DNA from: a virus
Virus record (IMG/VR): IMGVR_UViG_3300046660_000219
Span: 124,001 to 188,000 of that record
Length of the DNA: 64,000 bases
Strand: one strand, 5' to 3'
Shown: piece after piece, positions 1-8,384 of the stretch
How positions within the stretch are numbered: position 1 is the stretch's first letter
How the letters are laid out: each line of letters starts with the position of its first letter
Program-made: the position numbers and the translations under genes
The notes under the pieces: model-generated
What the model was told of the DNA's origin: nothing
Database searches by the model: none
What the model saw: the letters and a program-made list of their open reading frames with translations, nothing else

Positions 1-967
1 TGGGGCCGTGGGTGACACCCGGCTTGTCACGCAATGAATTAGCACTCACCAGCACCACGCCTTTACGACGGAAGCGACCGGCCACTAACGGTAGCATTTC
101 TGCTAGCTTACGCGCCTTCTCCGACATACCTCCGCTGGAACCCAACTCACGCTCGTCAGCAGCGTCAGTGATCAACGCTGGCCACGAGTCCAAAGCCAAG
201 CACAACTGCGGTTTGGTGTCTTCCGTCAAAAAGATAGCGTAGTCACGGTTAGACAACTTGGCGTCGGGCTTCACGCCACCTTTGCTCATGCCTTCAATTA
301 GAGCTAGATGGTTCTTGTTACTCTTATCAAACCGGAGAACGAACGATTGAGCTACATCGTCCCAGATTTTGTCAGGCAACACCCGCATGGTGGCGCGCAG
401 GAAGTTGAAATAGTTCTCCAGGATATTTTGGTCGTGGTAACGCAGACGCGACATGAGGGCGGCGTCGAAATCCTTCCCCATGGATTGCATCATTAGTTCG
501 TGAGCAAGACTGTTCTCCGCGTCGTTGATACCGCTGCGGATGTTCTGCATGAGGGCTTCACCCAACGTGTGAGTGATAGTGGTCGTCTTGCCCGAACCTT
601 CTGGCCCTACCATTTGGCAGATACCCAAAGGAACCCAACCGCCGCCGTGCAGGATGTCGATCATCAACGAGCCTGACGAGATACGGTCGAGAGTATGGAC
701 GCCACCAACCATTTCGTACTTCTTGGCGGCGGTGTCGAATTCGAGATCCAACAAGTAGGCTAGATCATACTCGTTAGCGATGACAATAGAACTACCCTTG
801 CCTGCCTTGGCGCTCACGTCATGCGCAACGACAGCGGGTAGATTACTACCCTTGTTAGCACGTCCGCGTGCGGTCTTGACCGGCGCAGCACGAGCCTTTG
901 TAGGAGCCGGCTTGACCGGCTTAGCGGGTGCGGCCTTTTGGACCGCTTTGGTGGCTCTGCTAACCAT
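1..967 (-). CDS. RecA/UvsX-like recombinase, partial (3' end outside window)
   Basis: ATP-dependent strand-exchange protein that forms filaments on single-stranded DNA in phage recombination and repair. The first 322 residues are visible; the C-terminus lies beyond base 1. Walker A is at residues 121-129 (GPEGSGKTT), a Walker B-like strand at about 255-260 (LCLALD), and SANSLRDKPGV at 308-318 matches the RecA loop with the conserved Arg, Lys and Gly-Val. Residues 1-45 form an extra Lys/Pro/Ala tail (AKPVKPAP) not present in standard RecA. ATG is at 967; the ssDNA-binding protein gene lies just upstream, behind a hairpin. The family call is firm; RecA versus UvsX subtype is unresolved. Confidence 0.9.
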   Translation of the reverse strand, partial: MVSRATKAVQKAAPAKPVKPAPTKARAAPVKTARGRANKGSNLPAVVAHDVSAKAGKGSSIVIANEYDLAYLLDLEFDTAAKKYEMVGGVHTLDRISSGSLMIDILHGGGWVPLGICQMVGPEGSGKTTTITHTLGEALMQNIRSGINDAENSLAHELMMQSMGKDFDAALMSRLRYHDQNILENYFNFLRATMRVLPDKIWDDVAQSFVLRFDKSNKNHLALIEGMSKGGVKPDAKLSNRDYAIFLTEDTKPQLCLALDSWPALITDAADERELGSSGGMSEKARKLAEMLPLVAGRFRRKGVVLVSANSLRDKPGVTHGP

Positions 968-998
968 GCACTATGATCCCCGAAAACAGTAAGAAGTA

Positions 999-1023
999 CC
1001 CGGAGGGCGTTGCGCCCTCCGGG
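999..1023 (-). terminator. Hairpin between SSB-like and RecA-like genes
   Basis: An 11-bp perfect stem (CCCGGAGGGCG with its complement) around a 3-base loop lies just after the SSB-like stop codon. The following T-rich stretch is broken, so this may be a weak terminator or a processing/stability hairpin that sets the ratio of the two proteins. Confidence 0.6.
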
Positions 1024-1040
1024 CGGCGTCACTCACTCAA

Positions 1041-2210
1041 TTAGCGAGGGCGGCGCTTCTTCTGTTCCTCGCGACCAGCCGGACGCGTGATCGGTCGGCG
1101 CTCTTCACGCTCTTCGCGTTCAGGGCGGCGCGCGGGCGGGCGGCGTTCCACACGAGCCGCTACTTTTTCCGGAGGACGCTTGATCGGACGGCGAGCCTCC
1201 TCGCGCACAGGGCGCGTACGACGCGGAATAGTGTCCTCGTCAGTATCGGTATCATTATCGTCATCATCACGACGGCGACGTGCCGTACGCGAAGGGATGG
1301 CGTCGTCATCCGCGTCCGTGTCTTCGTCGTCTTCCGCATCGCGACCACGAATGGAGAACGATTCCTTCTTGGCGCGCTTCGGACGATCGTCGTCTTCGTC
1401 ACTACCTTTACCGAACTTGGCAACGTACGCCTTGTTCTTGGCCAGGGAGTCAGCGTATTCCGACAGGTCCAGATCGTCGAATTCTTTTGCGTTCGGATCG
1501 ATGATCGCGATCAGTTCACGAGCCCGCTTAGCCGCTGCTTTTTCCGAAGGAATAAGGGTAGTCAGCTTCCCTAGATCGTAAGTCAGGAATTGATCTTCAC
1601 CACCCTTGATGCTGAGCTTGCGCCAGAGCTTTTCAGCACGTTGGATAGTCCACATACCAGCAGGAGTACTGGCCTTCGGGTTCTTAGCGACGTCAACTGC
1701 ACGACCAAATACCGGATCGTACAGTTCCTTGATTTCGCCACGTTCGTTCTTGTTACCCTTTGTTAGAGTAGCCAGTGTCTCAGCCGCCATTGGCGGGAAA
1801 GCCCAAACGCGGCACGGCGTCCACGAAGCAGAGGCCATGTCTTTGAAACCGGTGCGTTGTTCTGCACGCGTCATCGGCGGCAGGCGACGCGGTTGCGAGT
1901 TCATCAACTGTTCATCGATGACGTTGCAGTAGAACGTGGCGCGGGCCGTATGGTTGATGTCGCAGAACGGGCAACGAGCCCCCTGGATAAGGGTATTCTC
2001 ATCGTCATACGCACGGCACGGCACTGGGATGTTAGTCTTACCACCCTCTTTACCGATAATCGGAACCCAGTGAGTGCGTTGAGCCTTGATGGTCCCGACC
2101 ATGCGCAGAGTACGCAGGTTAGTATCGGGGAATTCCAGCAAGGCAATCAGGTCGTTGATACGTGGACCGTCGTTACCACGACCAACATTGGCGGTTGCCA
2201 AAGCTACCAT
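1041..2210 (-). CDS. Putative gp32-like single-stranded DNA-binding protein
   Basis: 389 residues. The N-terminal core (residues about 30-240) resembles phage gp32-type SSBs: a basic OB-like start (RMVGTIKAQRTHWVP) followed by a zinc-type CPFC at 80-83 with nearby Cys65 and Cys95. Residues 270-389 are low complexity, first Asp-rich and then Arg/Pro-rich. Classical SSBs have an acidic C-terminal tail; here the acidic part is internal and the very end is strongly basic, which is unusual. The position directly upstream of the recombinase gene supports a recombination/replication role. ATG at 2210 overlaps an AATGGTA motif. The SSB call is from motif and context, not from a full match. Confidence 0.65.
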   Translation of the reverse strand: MVALATANVGRGNDGPRINDLIALLEFPDTNLRTLRMVGTIKAQRTHWVPIIGKEGGKTNIPVPCRAYDDENTLIQGARCPFCDINHTARATFYCNVIDEQLMNSQPRRLPPMTRAEQRTGFKDMASASWTPCRVWAFPPMAAETLATLTKGNKNERGEIKELYDPVFGRAVDVAKNPKASTPAGMWTIQRAEKLWRKLSIKGGEDQFLTYDLGKLTTLIPSEKAAAKRARELIAIIDPNAKEFDDLDLSEYADSLAKNKAYVAKFGKGSDEDDDRPKRAKKESFSIRGRDAEDDEDTDADDDAIPSRTARRRRDDDDNDTDTDEDTIPRRTRPVREEARRPIKRPPEKVAARVERRPPARRPEREEREERRPITRPAGREEQKKRRPR

Positions 2211-2308
2211 TTTACTTCTTCTTTCTTGATGCGCTGCATGTGCTCAATGCGTTCAAGGCGGCGGTTGTAAATCGCGGGCGAGAACAAGGGCGAGCGTGAG
2301 GACGTCAT
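2204..2308 (-). CDS. Possible small basic protein upstream of the SSB-like gene
   Basis: 34 codons from ATG 2308 to a TAG that overlaps the start of the SSB-like gene. The C-terminal half is an Arg/Lys/Glu helix-like segment. No clear ribosome-binding site; it overlaps the next candidate in another frame, so only one of the two may be real. Confidence 0.3.
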   Translation of the reverse strand: MTSSRSPLFSPAIYNRRLERIEHMQRIKKEEVKW

Positions 2309-2405
2309 GTGGGTTAGCGACTTCCACGGACCAAAATAAATTAGCATCCGTGGTAGACGTATACAAACACGCTACAAGCAAAGCTTGAGCATTGACACTT
2401 GACAT
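2253..2405 (-). CDS. Possible 50-residue protein
   Basis: ATG 2405 follows the sigma-like gene stop by 11 bases and the frame stays open for 50 residues of mixed hydrophobic composition. It fills most of an otherwise empty 206-base gap. No strong Shine-Dalgarno sequence and no family recognised. Confidence 0.35.
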   Translation of the reverse strand: MSSVNAQALLVACLYTSTTDANLFWSVEVANPHDVLTLALVLARDLQPPP

Positions 2406-2416
2406 CCAAACAGCAC

Positions 2417-3361
2417 TCAAGTTGACATGCGTACCATTTGTGCACGTTCTGCGTTGCTCATGCTGTAGACCAGCGACGGACCACACAGGATTAGCGCCGG
2501 GCGCAAATGCTTGAGGCGTGACAGGGCTCTTGTATGCAACCCTTTGTCTGGTGACGTGTGTTCTTCACCAGCGATGGTTTCCAGCAAAATGTCATCTAGC
2601 GGCACGGAGCGCGTACCATTTAATGCCAACGCACGATCACGTGAACCGTTGGCGTTGTCGGTCTCGATGTCGAACGCCGCGCCCTCTTGCAAGTTAGCCT
2701 TGTCGAACAGTGCTTGTTTGATCCACATGTCAACGTAGGACGCCAACGCACCACGCGTAGCGCTGTAGCGATCGATAGCCGTCAACACCGCCAGTTTGGC
2801 TTGCGAGAACGCTGTTTCGTACGATGTACCAACCCGAGTAACACTAGCTTCCTTGGCTTTCTTCGATGCTAGCTTGACGTATTGTTCCGCGATCATGGAG
2901 CGCAGCTTGAGAAATTCCTTGAGTGCGTGATCTACAGTTCTTCGTGTAACGAACAACCTCCCGGCGTGCGTAGCAGAAACCGCCATTCCCGTAACAGCCA
3001 ATGACTCTGAGTCACCCAGCAGCGAAAGCTGAGTAGATCTCTCAATGTCCAGAGTCATATCGAGGAAATGCTGACACATGGCAATGGTATGATCGTGGTT
3101 GACCCGGATCGCTAGCAGCGACGCAGAGTCACCAACCAACATGAACCGCACCGCCGCTGAAACGAACCCTTCACGACGTGAAGGTCTGCGCCGCACATCG
3201 TTCGTAGCAGTGACGATCAAGCGACTTACCATTTCTTTAGCAAGCGTGGTGCTCTCATTTATAGCCACTAGCGCTGGAGCGATCAACCGATCGAGAGCTG
3301 TCTCAAGTTTTCCAGAATTAATAGTAGAAACGTTGATGTCACTGAGCAAGACATCCGTCAT
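2417..3361 (-). CDS. Sigma-70 region 2-like transcription factor
   Basis: 314 residues. Residues about 180-222 match sigma-70 regions 2.1-2.3: YETAFSQAKLAVLTAIDRYS, then RGALASYVDMWIKQAL, equivalent to the 'GLLxAIDxYDxxRGxxFSxYAxxWIRQAI' signature that binds core RNA polymerase and melts the -10 element. The following SVPLDDILLETI resembles the linker after region 3. No convincing region 4 is seen in the last 60 residues, and residues 1-150 match nothing I know. ATG 3361 has GGAGG upstream. Likely redirects host RNA polymerase to phage promoters; an anti-host or inactive sigma fragment is the alternative. Confidence 0.7.
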   Translation of the reverse strand: MTDVLLSDINVSTINSGKLETALDRLIAPALVAINESTTLAKEMVSRLIVTATNDVRRRPSRREGFVSAAVRFMLVGDSASLLAIRVNHDHTIAMCQHFLDMTLDIERSTQLSLLGDSESLAVTGMAVSATHAGRLFVTRRTVDHALKEFLKLRSMIAEQYVKLASKKAKEASVTRVGTSYETAFSQAKLAVLTAIDRYSATRGALASYVDMWIKQALFDKANLQEGAAFDIETDNANGSRDRALALNGTRSVPLDDILLETIAGEEHTSPDKGLHTRALSRLKHLRPALILCGPSLVYSMSNAERAQMVRMST

Positions 3362-3378
3362 GACCGTACGCCTCCGCT

Positions 3379-3978
3379 TTAGATCTTGGCGATATTTCGG
3401 TGCGCAGTTAGTACAAAAGCGTGGTTTAGACTTGTACCGTCCGGTATCGGCATTAACGCCAAAGTCTCCGCCGTTTCGCTAACACCGAAGAGGTGCACAG
3501 ATGACTCAGCGAACAGATCCGCAGCGTCTATAAAGCTTGTGTACCATTTTGACGCACGCTCGTCGGCTACCGTAAAGAACACCTCCTTTACACCAGCCGC
3601 AATAAGGCGCGCCGCACAGCTTGCACAAGGCATGCGGGTGATGAACGCTGATAGCGTTTCAGACGGCGAACGCAAGTATTTGTTGTACTCAGTTATTGCT
3701 GCGTGTTCAGCGTGGATAACGTGGTCTTGCTTGTCTTCTAGCGCCACACCATCAGGAATGGTATTCCAACCAATACCCATGGCAGGAGTCACGGCCGGTG
3801 CGCTGTAATACGAGACAGCTTCCTTGTAACCCAAGCCCAGTACACAACCGACTGCACGTTGCGGATCGTTGGAATTGGTAGCAGCTTGTTGCGCTAACAT
3901 CAGCATGTAAGAGGTATAGTGCCACTCTGGAAAGTGGATGATTTTGTCAGCGCGGAGCGGTTGTGTGGTTTTGGTCAT
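3379..3978 (-). CDS. Zinc-dependent deoxycytidylate (dCMP) deaminase-like protein
   Basis: 199 residues with the cytidine/dCMP deaminase zinc site: HAE at 89-91 (His ligand and catalytic Glu) and PCASC at 117-121 (two Cys ligands). This family converts dCMP to dUMP and feeds thymidylate synthesis. Length and motif spacing fit dCMP deaminase better than the short cytidine deaminases. ATG 3978 follows GGAAATAGTAT. With NrdB and the MazG-like proteins near 57-61 kb it makes up a phage nucleotide-supply set. A free-nucleotide or tRNA/RNA-editing deaminase is possible but less likely. Confidence 0.8.
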   Translation of the reverse strand: MTKTTQPLRADKIIHFPEWHYTSYMLMLAQQAATNSNDPQRAVGCVLGLGYKEAVSYYSAPAVTPAMGIGWNTIPDGVALEDKQDHVIHAEHAAITEYNKYLRSPSETLSAFITRMPCASCAARLIAAGVKEVFFTVADERASKWYTSFIDAADLFAESSVHLFGVSETAETLALMPIPDGTSLNHAFVLTAHRNIAKI

Positions 3979-3993
3979 ATACTATTTCCTGTA

Positions 3994-4890
3994 CTAGCGA
4001 ACTCGCTTGGGTGGGCCGATCTTGTCGGAGAAGTCGAGGACACGGCTAACCGCAGCAGGCGGTGTTCCACGCGGCACCCTTCCGGTAGTGCGAACCTCTT
4101 TGGCGATCCGTTTGATGTCATTGGGCGCGTTGACATTTTCAGGTGCTAGACCGCGTGATTCTATCCTTTTCCAGTACAGCGCCATCTTAGCCCAATCGCT
4201 TTCAGGCAGCGCAGCCGGAAGAGCGTTAGCTAATGATAGGCGACGTAGCGCCAACATGGCCAAGATTAGGTGCTTGCACATGCCTGGACGTAGGAAAGGG
4301 TTCGTTTTGTTGGGCGGCGATTGACCAGCACCAAAAGGTTTCGGCGCGTGCCCGTTCTTCCACAGCACGTAGTGGTGGTAGAACTTGAACCGATGACACG
4401 AACAGAAGACTTGAAAAGTCTTTTCACCGTTAACATTAGTAGCGGCAAACGATCGTGAGAGTTGGATGTATTGGACGTACTGACGGGGGAACCTACCAAG
4501 CGGGTCTCGGCCAAATTCAGTTGGGTCCGTAGTGCGCGTACGAAACCGTATACCCCAGGGGGTTTGTGACGGCTTCATTACCTTTAGTGTGGTGTTGTAG
4601 GTCAACCCCTTGTCGCCTTTGAACGGCGCACCGTGCGCGTTAGCACGCGCCCAATCTTCACGTGGGAAGTTGGATCGTGTCCGGTTCAGTAGCTCGTTTA
4701 CAGTGAATTTGCCGGGACGGAGTTCACTGTTAGGCGTTACCTTTTGTCTCAAAACTGGCGGCGAAGCCAGCGGCGGTAGCTGCGTCCTGACAGGTCGCGT
4801 AGGTTTGACCGGGGCGGCTGTTTTTACTGGACGCCCTGGTGGTCGCACAGGACGCGGAGGCGGACGTATAGGCTTCTTGGGAGGGGGCAT
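3994..4890 (-). CDS. SWIM zinc-finger-like protein with Pro/Lys/Arg-rich N-terminus
   Basis: 298 residues. Residues 1-45 are almost purely Pro, Lys, Arg and Val (PVRPPGRPVK). Residues 163-207 hold CSC, a long loop and CKH (Cys163, Cys165, Cys205, His207), the CxC-xn-CxH pattern of SWIM zinc fingers, followed by a hydrophobic helix as in that family. SWIM domains bind DNA or proteins and occur with recombination factors. ATG 4890 has AGAGGAAG upstream. Part of the group of DNA-associated genes with Lys/Pro tails. Exact function unknown. Confidence 0.65.
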   Translation of the reverse strand: MPPPKKPIRPPPRPVRPPGRPVKTAAPVKPTRPVRTQLPPLASPPVLRQKVTPNSELRPGKFTVNELLNRTRSNFPREDWARANAHGAPFKGDKGLTYNTTLKVMKPSQTPWGIRFRTRTTDPTEFGRDPLGRFPRQYVQYIQLSRSFAATNVNGEKTFQVFCSCHRFKFYHHYVLWKNGHAPKPFGAGQSPPNKTNPFLRPGMCKHLILAMLALRRLSLANALPAALPESDWAKMALYWKRIESRGLAPENVNAPNDIKRIAKEVRTTGRVPRGTPPAAVSRVLDFSDKIGPPKRVR

Positions 4891-4905
4891 GATCGAAGAC
4901 TTCCT

Positions 4906-5373
4906 CTAGCACAGAGACTTTGCGCCAGAGATGGCGCAAACACGTCTAATCGTCTTACCGTTATCCATGCGGCGGAACATGAAATGTCCCGTATGCGCAC
5001 GTGGATACGTTGAGTGGAAATCCACCGTCGCCGTAATATCGTTACGTACATAGTGCCCACGTGAAACAGTAAGCGTTTCAGTGTCAGGTAGCAGCAACAC
5101 AACAGAGCGTCGGTGCAACGAGACAACACGGGCAACGAAATAACCACGCGCGTTGACGAGGCGGCGTGGTTGGTTGAGGTCAGGGTATTTGGTTAGGATA
5201 CGCGCAGCGGCTAGATCTAGTGCAGCAGGCTCGCGGATCAACGCGTCAGCCCTCTCTAGCGGCATGTCCTTGCGCACACACTGTAACCATAGACGTTTCG
5301 TCGCTATGGCTAGCGCGTCTACCGGTGCTGCCGGTAGCGGAATACTGTTGGCATGTAGTGTAGGGTTATTCAC
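4906..5373 (-). CDS. Hypothetical protein, 155 residues
   Basis: Starts with GTG at 5373 with little Shine-Dalgarno support. N-terminal half helical, C-terminal half predicted beta-rich. No family recognised. It is the first gene after the terminator at 5392-5427, so it may be read from an internal or upstream promoter not visible here. Confidence 0.65.
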   Translation of the reverse strand: MNNPTLHANSIPLPAAPVDALAIATKRLWLQCVRKDMPLERADALIREPAALDLAAARILTKYPDLNQPRRLVNARGYFVARVVSLHRRSVVLLLPDTETLTVSRGHYVRNDITATVDFHSTYPRAHTGHFMFRRMDNGKTIRRVCAISGAKSLC

Positions 5374-5391
5374 AGCTTGAACACCACAAAG

Positions 5392-5427
5392 AAAAAGGCG
5401 CGGAACGTTGAGGGCTCCGCGCCTTTG
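5392..5427 (-). terminator. Intrinsic terminator after the 283-residue gene
   Basis: Stem AAAGGCGCGGA paired with TCCGCGCCTTT around a 10-base loop, followed on the minus strand by TTTTTCTTTG. Strong stem and U-tract; also T-rich on the other strand, so possibly bidirectional. Confidence 0.85.
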
Positions 5428-5460
5428 TTTCGTCGCTACCTTTAAACTAAAAAACAGAGG

Positions 5461-6312
5461 TTAATCTTCCTCCGCCTCTTCGCTTTCGTCATCCGCACTA
5501 ACCGGTTGTTCGTCCAGCGGAGGATCGCTGTAGACATCCATCTCCGGCGGACGTTCTGCGTTGAGCCGGGTCAGGAAATCCAGATCATCCGGTAACTGCA
5601 CTAGCCATGACGAAACAGTAGGTGCGCCGCTAAGCTCGTTGAGCTGTACCAGAGCCGTTTCAATAGAATTGTAGACTTGAATGGCCGAACGGTTCAGATC
5701 TTCGATCGCGGTTTCAACACGACTGATTTCCGCATTCGAGCCAGCAATCGACGTATCCATACCAGTAGCACTGGTGACGTTGGCACGTTGTTGCAGACCG
5801 CGCAGCCGGATCTTGTCGGAATCGATTTGGGCAGCAAATCGACGGAACCGTGCTACCTTTTTCGTCAGCACTTCACCGTTAGTGGGGATGCTTTCCGGAT
5901 CAACGTTCTTTTGACGCTCTTCTTTGTTTCGCTTGCGCCGTTTGGCGGCCCATTCGCTGAACACGATCGAGTTATCCGGCGATAACGTGTCCGACGTGTT
6001 GCTGTCCGATAGCAAACCAACCGGAGTATCGTGCGCTTTTACGAAACGGTAGTAGTTGGGCAGACTGGCCAGCACATTGTAGCGCAGGGCTTCGTCGAAA
6101 AGTTCTTCCGTCCATTCGATCTGTGCAACTAGCGTACGCGTCGATCGCACGAGTTCGATTTGTCGTGCCCCACTGTTGAACACGAAGCGATCGCTCGAAA
6201 TAGTACGAACAGCCAGAAGCGACGGATCAAAATCCGTAGCGCCGCCAGATGACGTAGGCGGCTCCGCGAACGCCAGTAGCGTCGAGAGGTTAGTATTTTC
6301 TTGTTGGGCCAT
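5461..6312 (-). CDS. Hypothetical protein with coiled-coil and acidic tail
   Basis: 283 residues. A basic KRRKRNKEERQK patch near 125-137 precedes a likely coiled coil at about 150-225; the last 25 residues are mostly Asp/Glu. ATG 6312 has AAAGGTAC upstream. It is a single-gene unit between a leader hairpin and a terminator. No family recognised. Confidence 0.75.
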   Translation of the reverse strand: MAQQENTNLSTLLAFAEPPTSSGGATDFDPSLLAVRTISSDRFVFNSGARQIELVRSTRTLVAQIEWTEELFDEALRYNVLASLPNYYRFVKAHDTPVGLLSDSNTSDTLSPDNSIVFSEWAAKRRKRNKEERQKNVDPESIPTNGEVLTKKVARFRRFAAQIDSDKIRLRGLQQRANVTSATGMDTSIAGSNAEISRVETAIEDLNRSAIQVYNSIETALVQLNELSGAPTVSSWLVQLPDDLDFLTRLNAERPPEMDVYSDPPLDEQPVSADDESEEAEED

Positions 6313-6332
6313 CGTACCTTTATCCCTTGGGA

Positions 6333-6366
6333 AGATGGGCGCGCCTAAAGGAGCAAGGCGCGATCT
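6333..6366 (-). promoter_or_regulatory. Leader hairpin upstream of the 283-residue gene
   Basis: AGATCGCGCCT and AGGCGCGCCCATCT can pair across a 9-base loop, about 20 bases before the start codon. A weak TTGACC-type promoter lies around 6390-6415. Possible attenuator or mRNA-stabilising hairpin. Confidence 0.4.
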
Positions 6367-6468
6367 GTGATGAATGTACCTAAGTAAACTAGCACAAGTG
6401 GTATGCGCTGGTCAAGACTAACGCAAAACCTGCTAAGTTGTTCCGCTGGTGAGCTATAAGCTTGACTG

Positions 6469-7218
6469 TTACGTCGTTGTCGGTGCGCGGCGAGGCCGAC
6501 CGCGTTTGCGCCGTATTGGAACGAGCGGAGTCATGTCATCGATCGGACGAGAAAGGTAAGCTGCGATAGCGCTGTCTAACCATGCAGGACGCTTGTTAGG
6601 ATCGCGCAGTGATTTGACATCCCTACGCGCCCAAGAGTGCGGGTTGGTTGGATCGACAATGCGGTTATTAGCCAGCAAATACCCTTTACGTACTTGCCAC
6701 TGTTCCTGGGTCAGCAACGCACCAACAGAAATGGCAATACGTACCTTTTTGTGTGAAACGTACGCCATACCATCTGGCGTGATCATGACAACTTCACCAA
6801 GGTAGTAGTTGGCGATGAAGTCAGTATCGTGACCCGCTTGACTAGAGCCGTGGTAGCGCACGTTGACGTACACTTTTTGTCCGAAGTGGAAACCAGCGGC
6901 GCGCGTGTCGATCTCGCTAGCCATCAACGCAGCAAGTGGCGCGAGTGCAGCAGGTGGCATGGCGGCTAGCAGCCGTGATACATTACCATTACTAGCGGCT
7001 TCACGTAGGCTAGCGTCGAACGCGTTGATAGCGAAGTCTTTACACGTCTTGGACTTCGCTACGATACCGACGTTGAGGCCGCTGCACGTAGTCGGGTGTC
7101 CTTCCGGGCTCGTGCGGATGGCCAGAGTGTCGAAATGCACGCATGAACCGCAGTACACCGGGACAGCCACAGCCGCCTTGGTGGGCGTCCATGTCTTCTT
7201 TACTGTTTTTGTTGCCAT
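6469..7218 (-). CDS. Hypothetical protein with Cys cluster and AT-hook-like C-terminus
   Basis: 249 residues from ATG 7218 (a TTG at 7233 is also possible). The N-terminus has a Cys pair (CGSC) with two more Cys within 40 residues, a possible zinc knuckle. The C-terminus ends in RRKRGRPRRAP, a good AT-hook (R-GRP core) that would bind the minor groove of AT-rich DNA. The upstream gene's stop is 12 bases before this ATG. Confidence 0.7.
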   Translation of the reverse strand: MATKTVKKTWTPTKAAVAVPVYCGSCVHFDTLAIRTSPEGHPTTCSGLNVGIVAKSKTCKDFAINAFDASLREAASNGNVSRLLAAMPPAALAPLAALMASEIDTRAAGFHFGQKVYVNVRYHGSSQAGHDTDFIANYYLGEVVMITPDGMAYVSHKKVRIAISVGALLTQEQWQVRKGYLLANNRIVDPTNPHSWARRDVKSLRDPNKRPAWLDSAIAAYLSRPIDDMTPLVPIRRKRGRPRRAPTTT

Positions 7219-7229
7219 GGTGTGAGGTC

Positions 7230-7958
7230 TCAATACATGCCAGTTTGTGTCAGGAGTTTGGACAAAACAAATTTTAAGGTAGGTCTATACTTAGGATCAA
7301 CCGGCTCAGTCACCTCTGTGCCGTTTGTTCGCGCAATCACCAGCCTTGGCGGATAGATATATTTGTTATCTTCGCGCTGCACTTGGATCGAGTGCGTAGG
7401 CGTGGGCTCTGACGACAATTGGCCACCGTAGGTAATATTAGTCATCCGACGTTCCCAATCGTCGGCACGTCCAGCGTATACCTCGTCTGTCGTGACGTTG
7501 TAATACACTACCGTTAACGGTAGTGCTGATGTGTTCTCGTGATTGGCGATGTGCATGATACGGTAGAAAGCACCACTCTTGTGTTGCCAAATAGAGTCGA
7601 TCAACCGTGTTGGCACAACTCCGAACATTCTACGTTGTTCGTCTAGGGGCGGCACAACACCTTCTGGTGTGCGCAAAATGTCCATGAGAGGCGACACCGC
7701 CAAATCACTCATGAACAATGCGTCTAGCTTTTCTTGTTCCGGCAAGACGGTGGCTGAAAATGGTATGGTATAATACCGCTCATTATCAGTCAAGTCATTG
7801 GGAGCGCGACGTAGAACCAAGGTTGCTGGGTAGTCTTCACGATCGCCCGCGTTAGCGATGGCGACAAGTTGAAACGTGAAGCCGTCCAATTCAAATGCTG
7901 GCGCGGTTGGATTCGCTGGGTATGGGTTACCATGCCTGTCGGTGCGTACCTGTGACAT
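7230..7958 (-). CDS. DUF1653-domain-like protein
   Basis: 242 residues. Residues about 120-170 (WQHKSGAFYRIMHIANHE, then a valine/tyrosine strand and WERRM) match the DUF1653 pattern of a short beta-rich domain starting 'Y-H-K-G-x-Y-R-V'. Function of the family is unknown. ATG 7958 overlaps an AATAGTA motif. A 20-bp perfect palindrome lies in the coding region at 7506-7525. Confidence 0.65.
   Translation of the reverse strand: MSQVRTDRHGNPYPANPTAPAFELDGFTFQLVAIANAGDREDYPATLVLRRAPNDLTDNERYYTIPFSATVLPEQEKLDALFMSDLAVSPLMDILRTPEGVVPPLDEQRRMFGVVPTRLIDSIWQHKSGAFYRIMHIANHENTSALPLTVVYYNVTTDEVYAGRADDWERRMTNITYGGQLSSEPTPTHSIQVQREDNKYIYPPRLVIARTNGTEVTEPVDPKYRPTLKFVLSKLLTQTGMY
7506..7525. repeat. 20-bp perfect palindrome made of two AANRGTA heptamers
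   Basis: Two copies of the window-wide heptamer meet head to head (TACCGTT then AACGGTA, with matching flanks) inside the DUF1653-like gene. The only such back-to-back pair I saw. Confidence 0.8.
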
Positions 7959-7970
7959 ACTATTTATCCC

Positions 7971-8357
7971 CTATCTGATCAGCCCTAGTTGACGCGCTGC
8001 GTAGCGTATCAACACACTAATAGTAGCGGGACGACCCCGCGTGTTGAATTTGGCAGCTAGTGCATCCAGCAATTGCTCGTCGGCTTCTGACAGTTTAGCG
8101 GTCAATTGCCGCCGGCTGTCTTTCGCTACGGTAAGACCACTTTCAAATGCGCGCTTAGCTTCACGCACGACGGCAACAAATCGTTTCAGGTGCAGCGGCG
8201 GCTCGCGCTGATCCACTTCGTAGTGGTGAATTTCCTTGTGGCAGGTTCCGCATATACGAACCTGCAACCCGTCCTTCTTACCACCATAACATAATGGTAC
8301 GACGTGGTGGCTATCAAGCGTTGCAGCCACACGACCGCACGCTGAGCACGTTTCCAT
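7971..8357 (-). CDS. HNH endonuclease-like protein
   Basis: 128 residues. CSAC at 4-7, SHHVVPL at 16-22 and CGTCHKEIHH at about 36-45 form the zinc-bound HNH (beta-beta-alpha-metal) site. The C-terminal 50 residues look like a ribbon-helix-helix or other small helical DNA-binding unit. ATG 8357 has AAAGGTAGGTTCGT upstream. Could be a free-standing homing enzyme or a packaging/recombination nuclease. Confidence 0.75.
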   Translation of the reverse strand: METCSACGRVAATLDSHHVVPLCYGGKKDGLQVRICGTCHKEIHHYEVDQREPPLHLKRFVAVVREAKRAFESGLTVAKDSRRQLTAKLSEADEQLLDALAAKFNTRGRPATISVLIRYAARQLGLIR

Positions 8358-8384
8358 ACGAACCTACCTTTAAGTAGAGGTTCG

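Noticed and set aside
2390-2430. Three TTGACA-like words on the plus strand
   Set aside because: No -10 element at a proper distance and no plus-strand gene follows.
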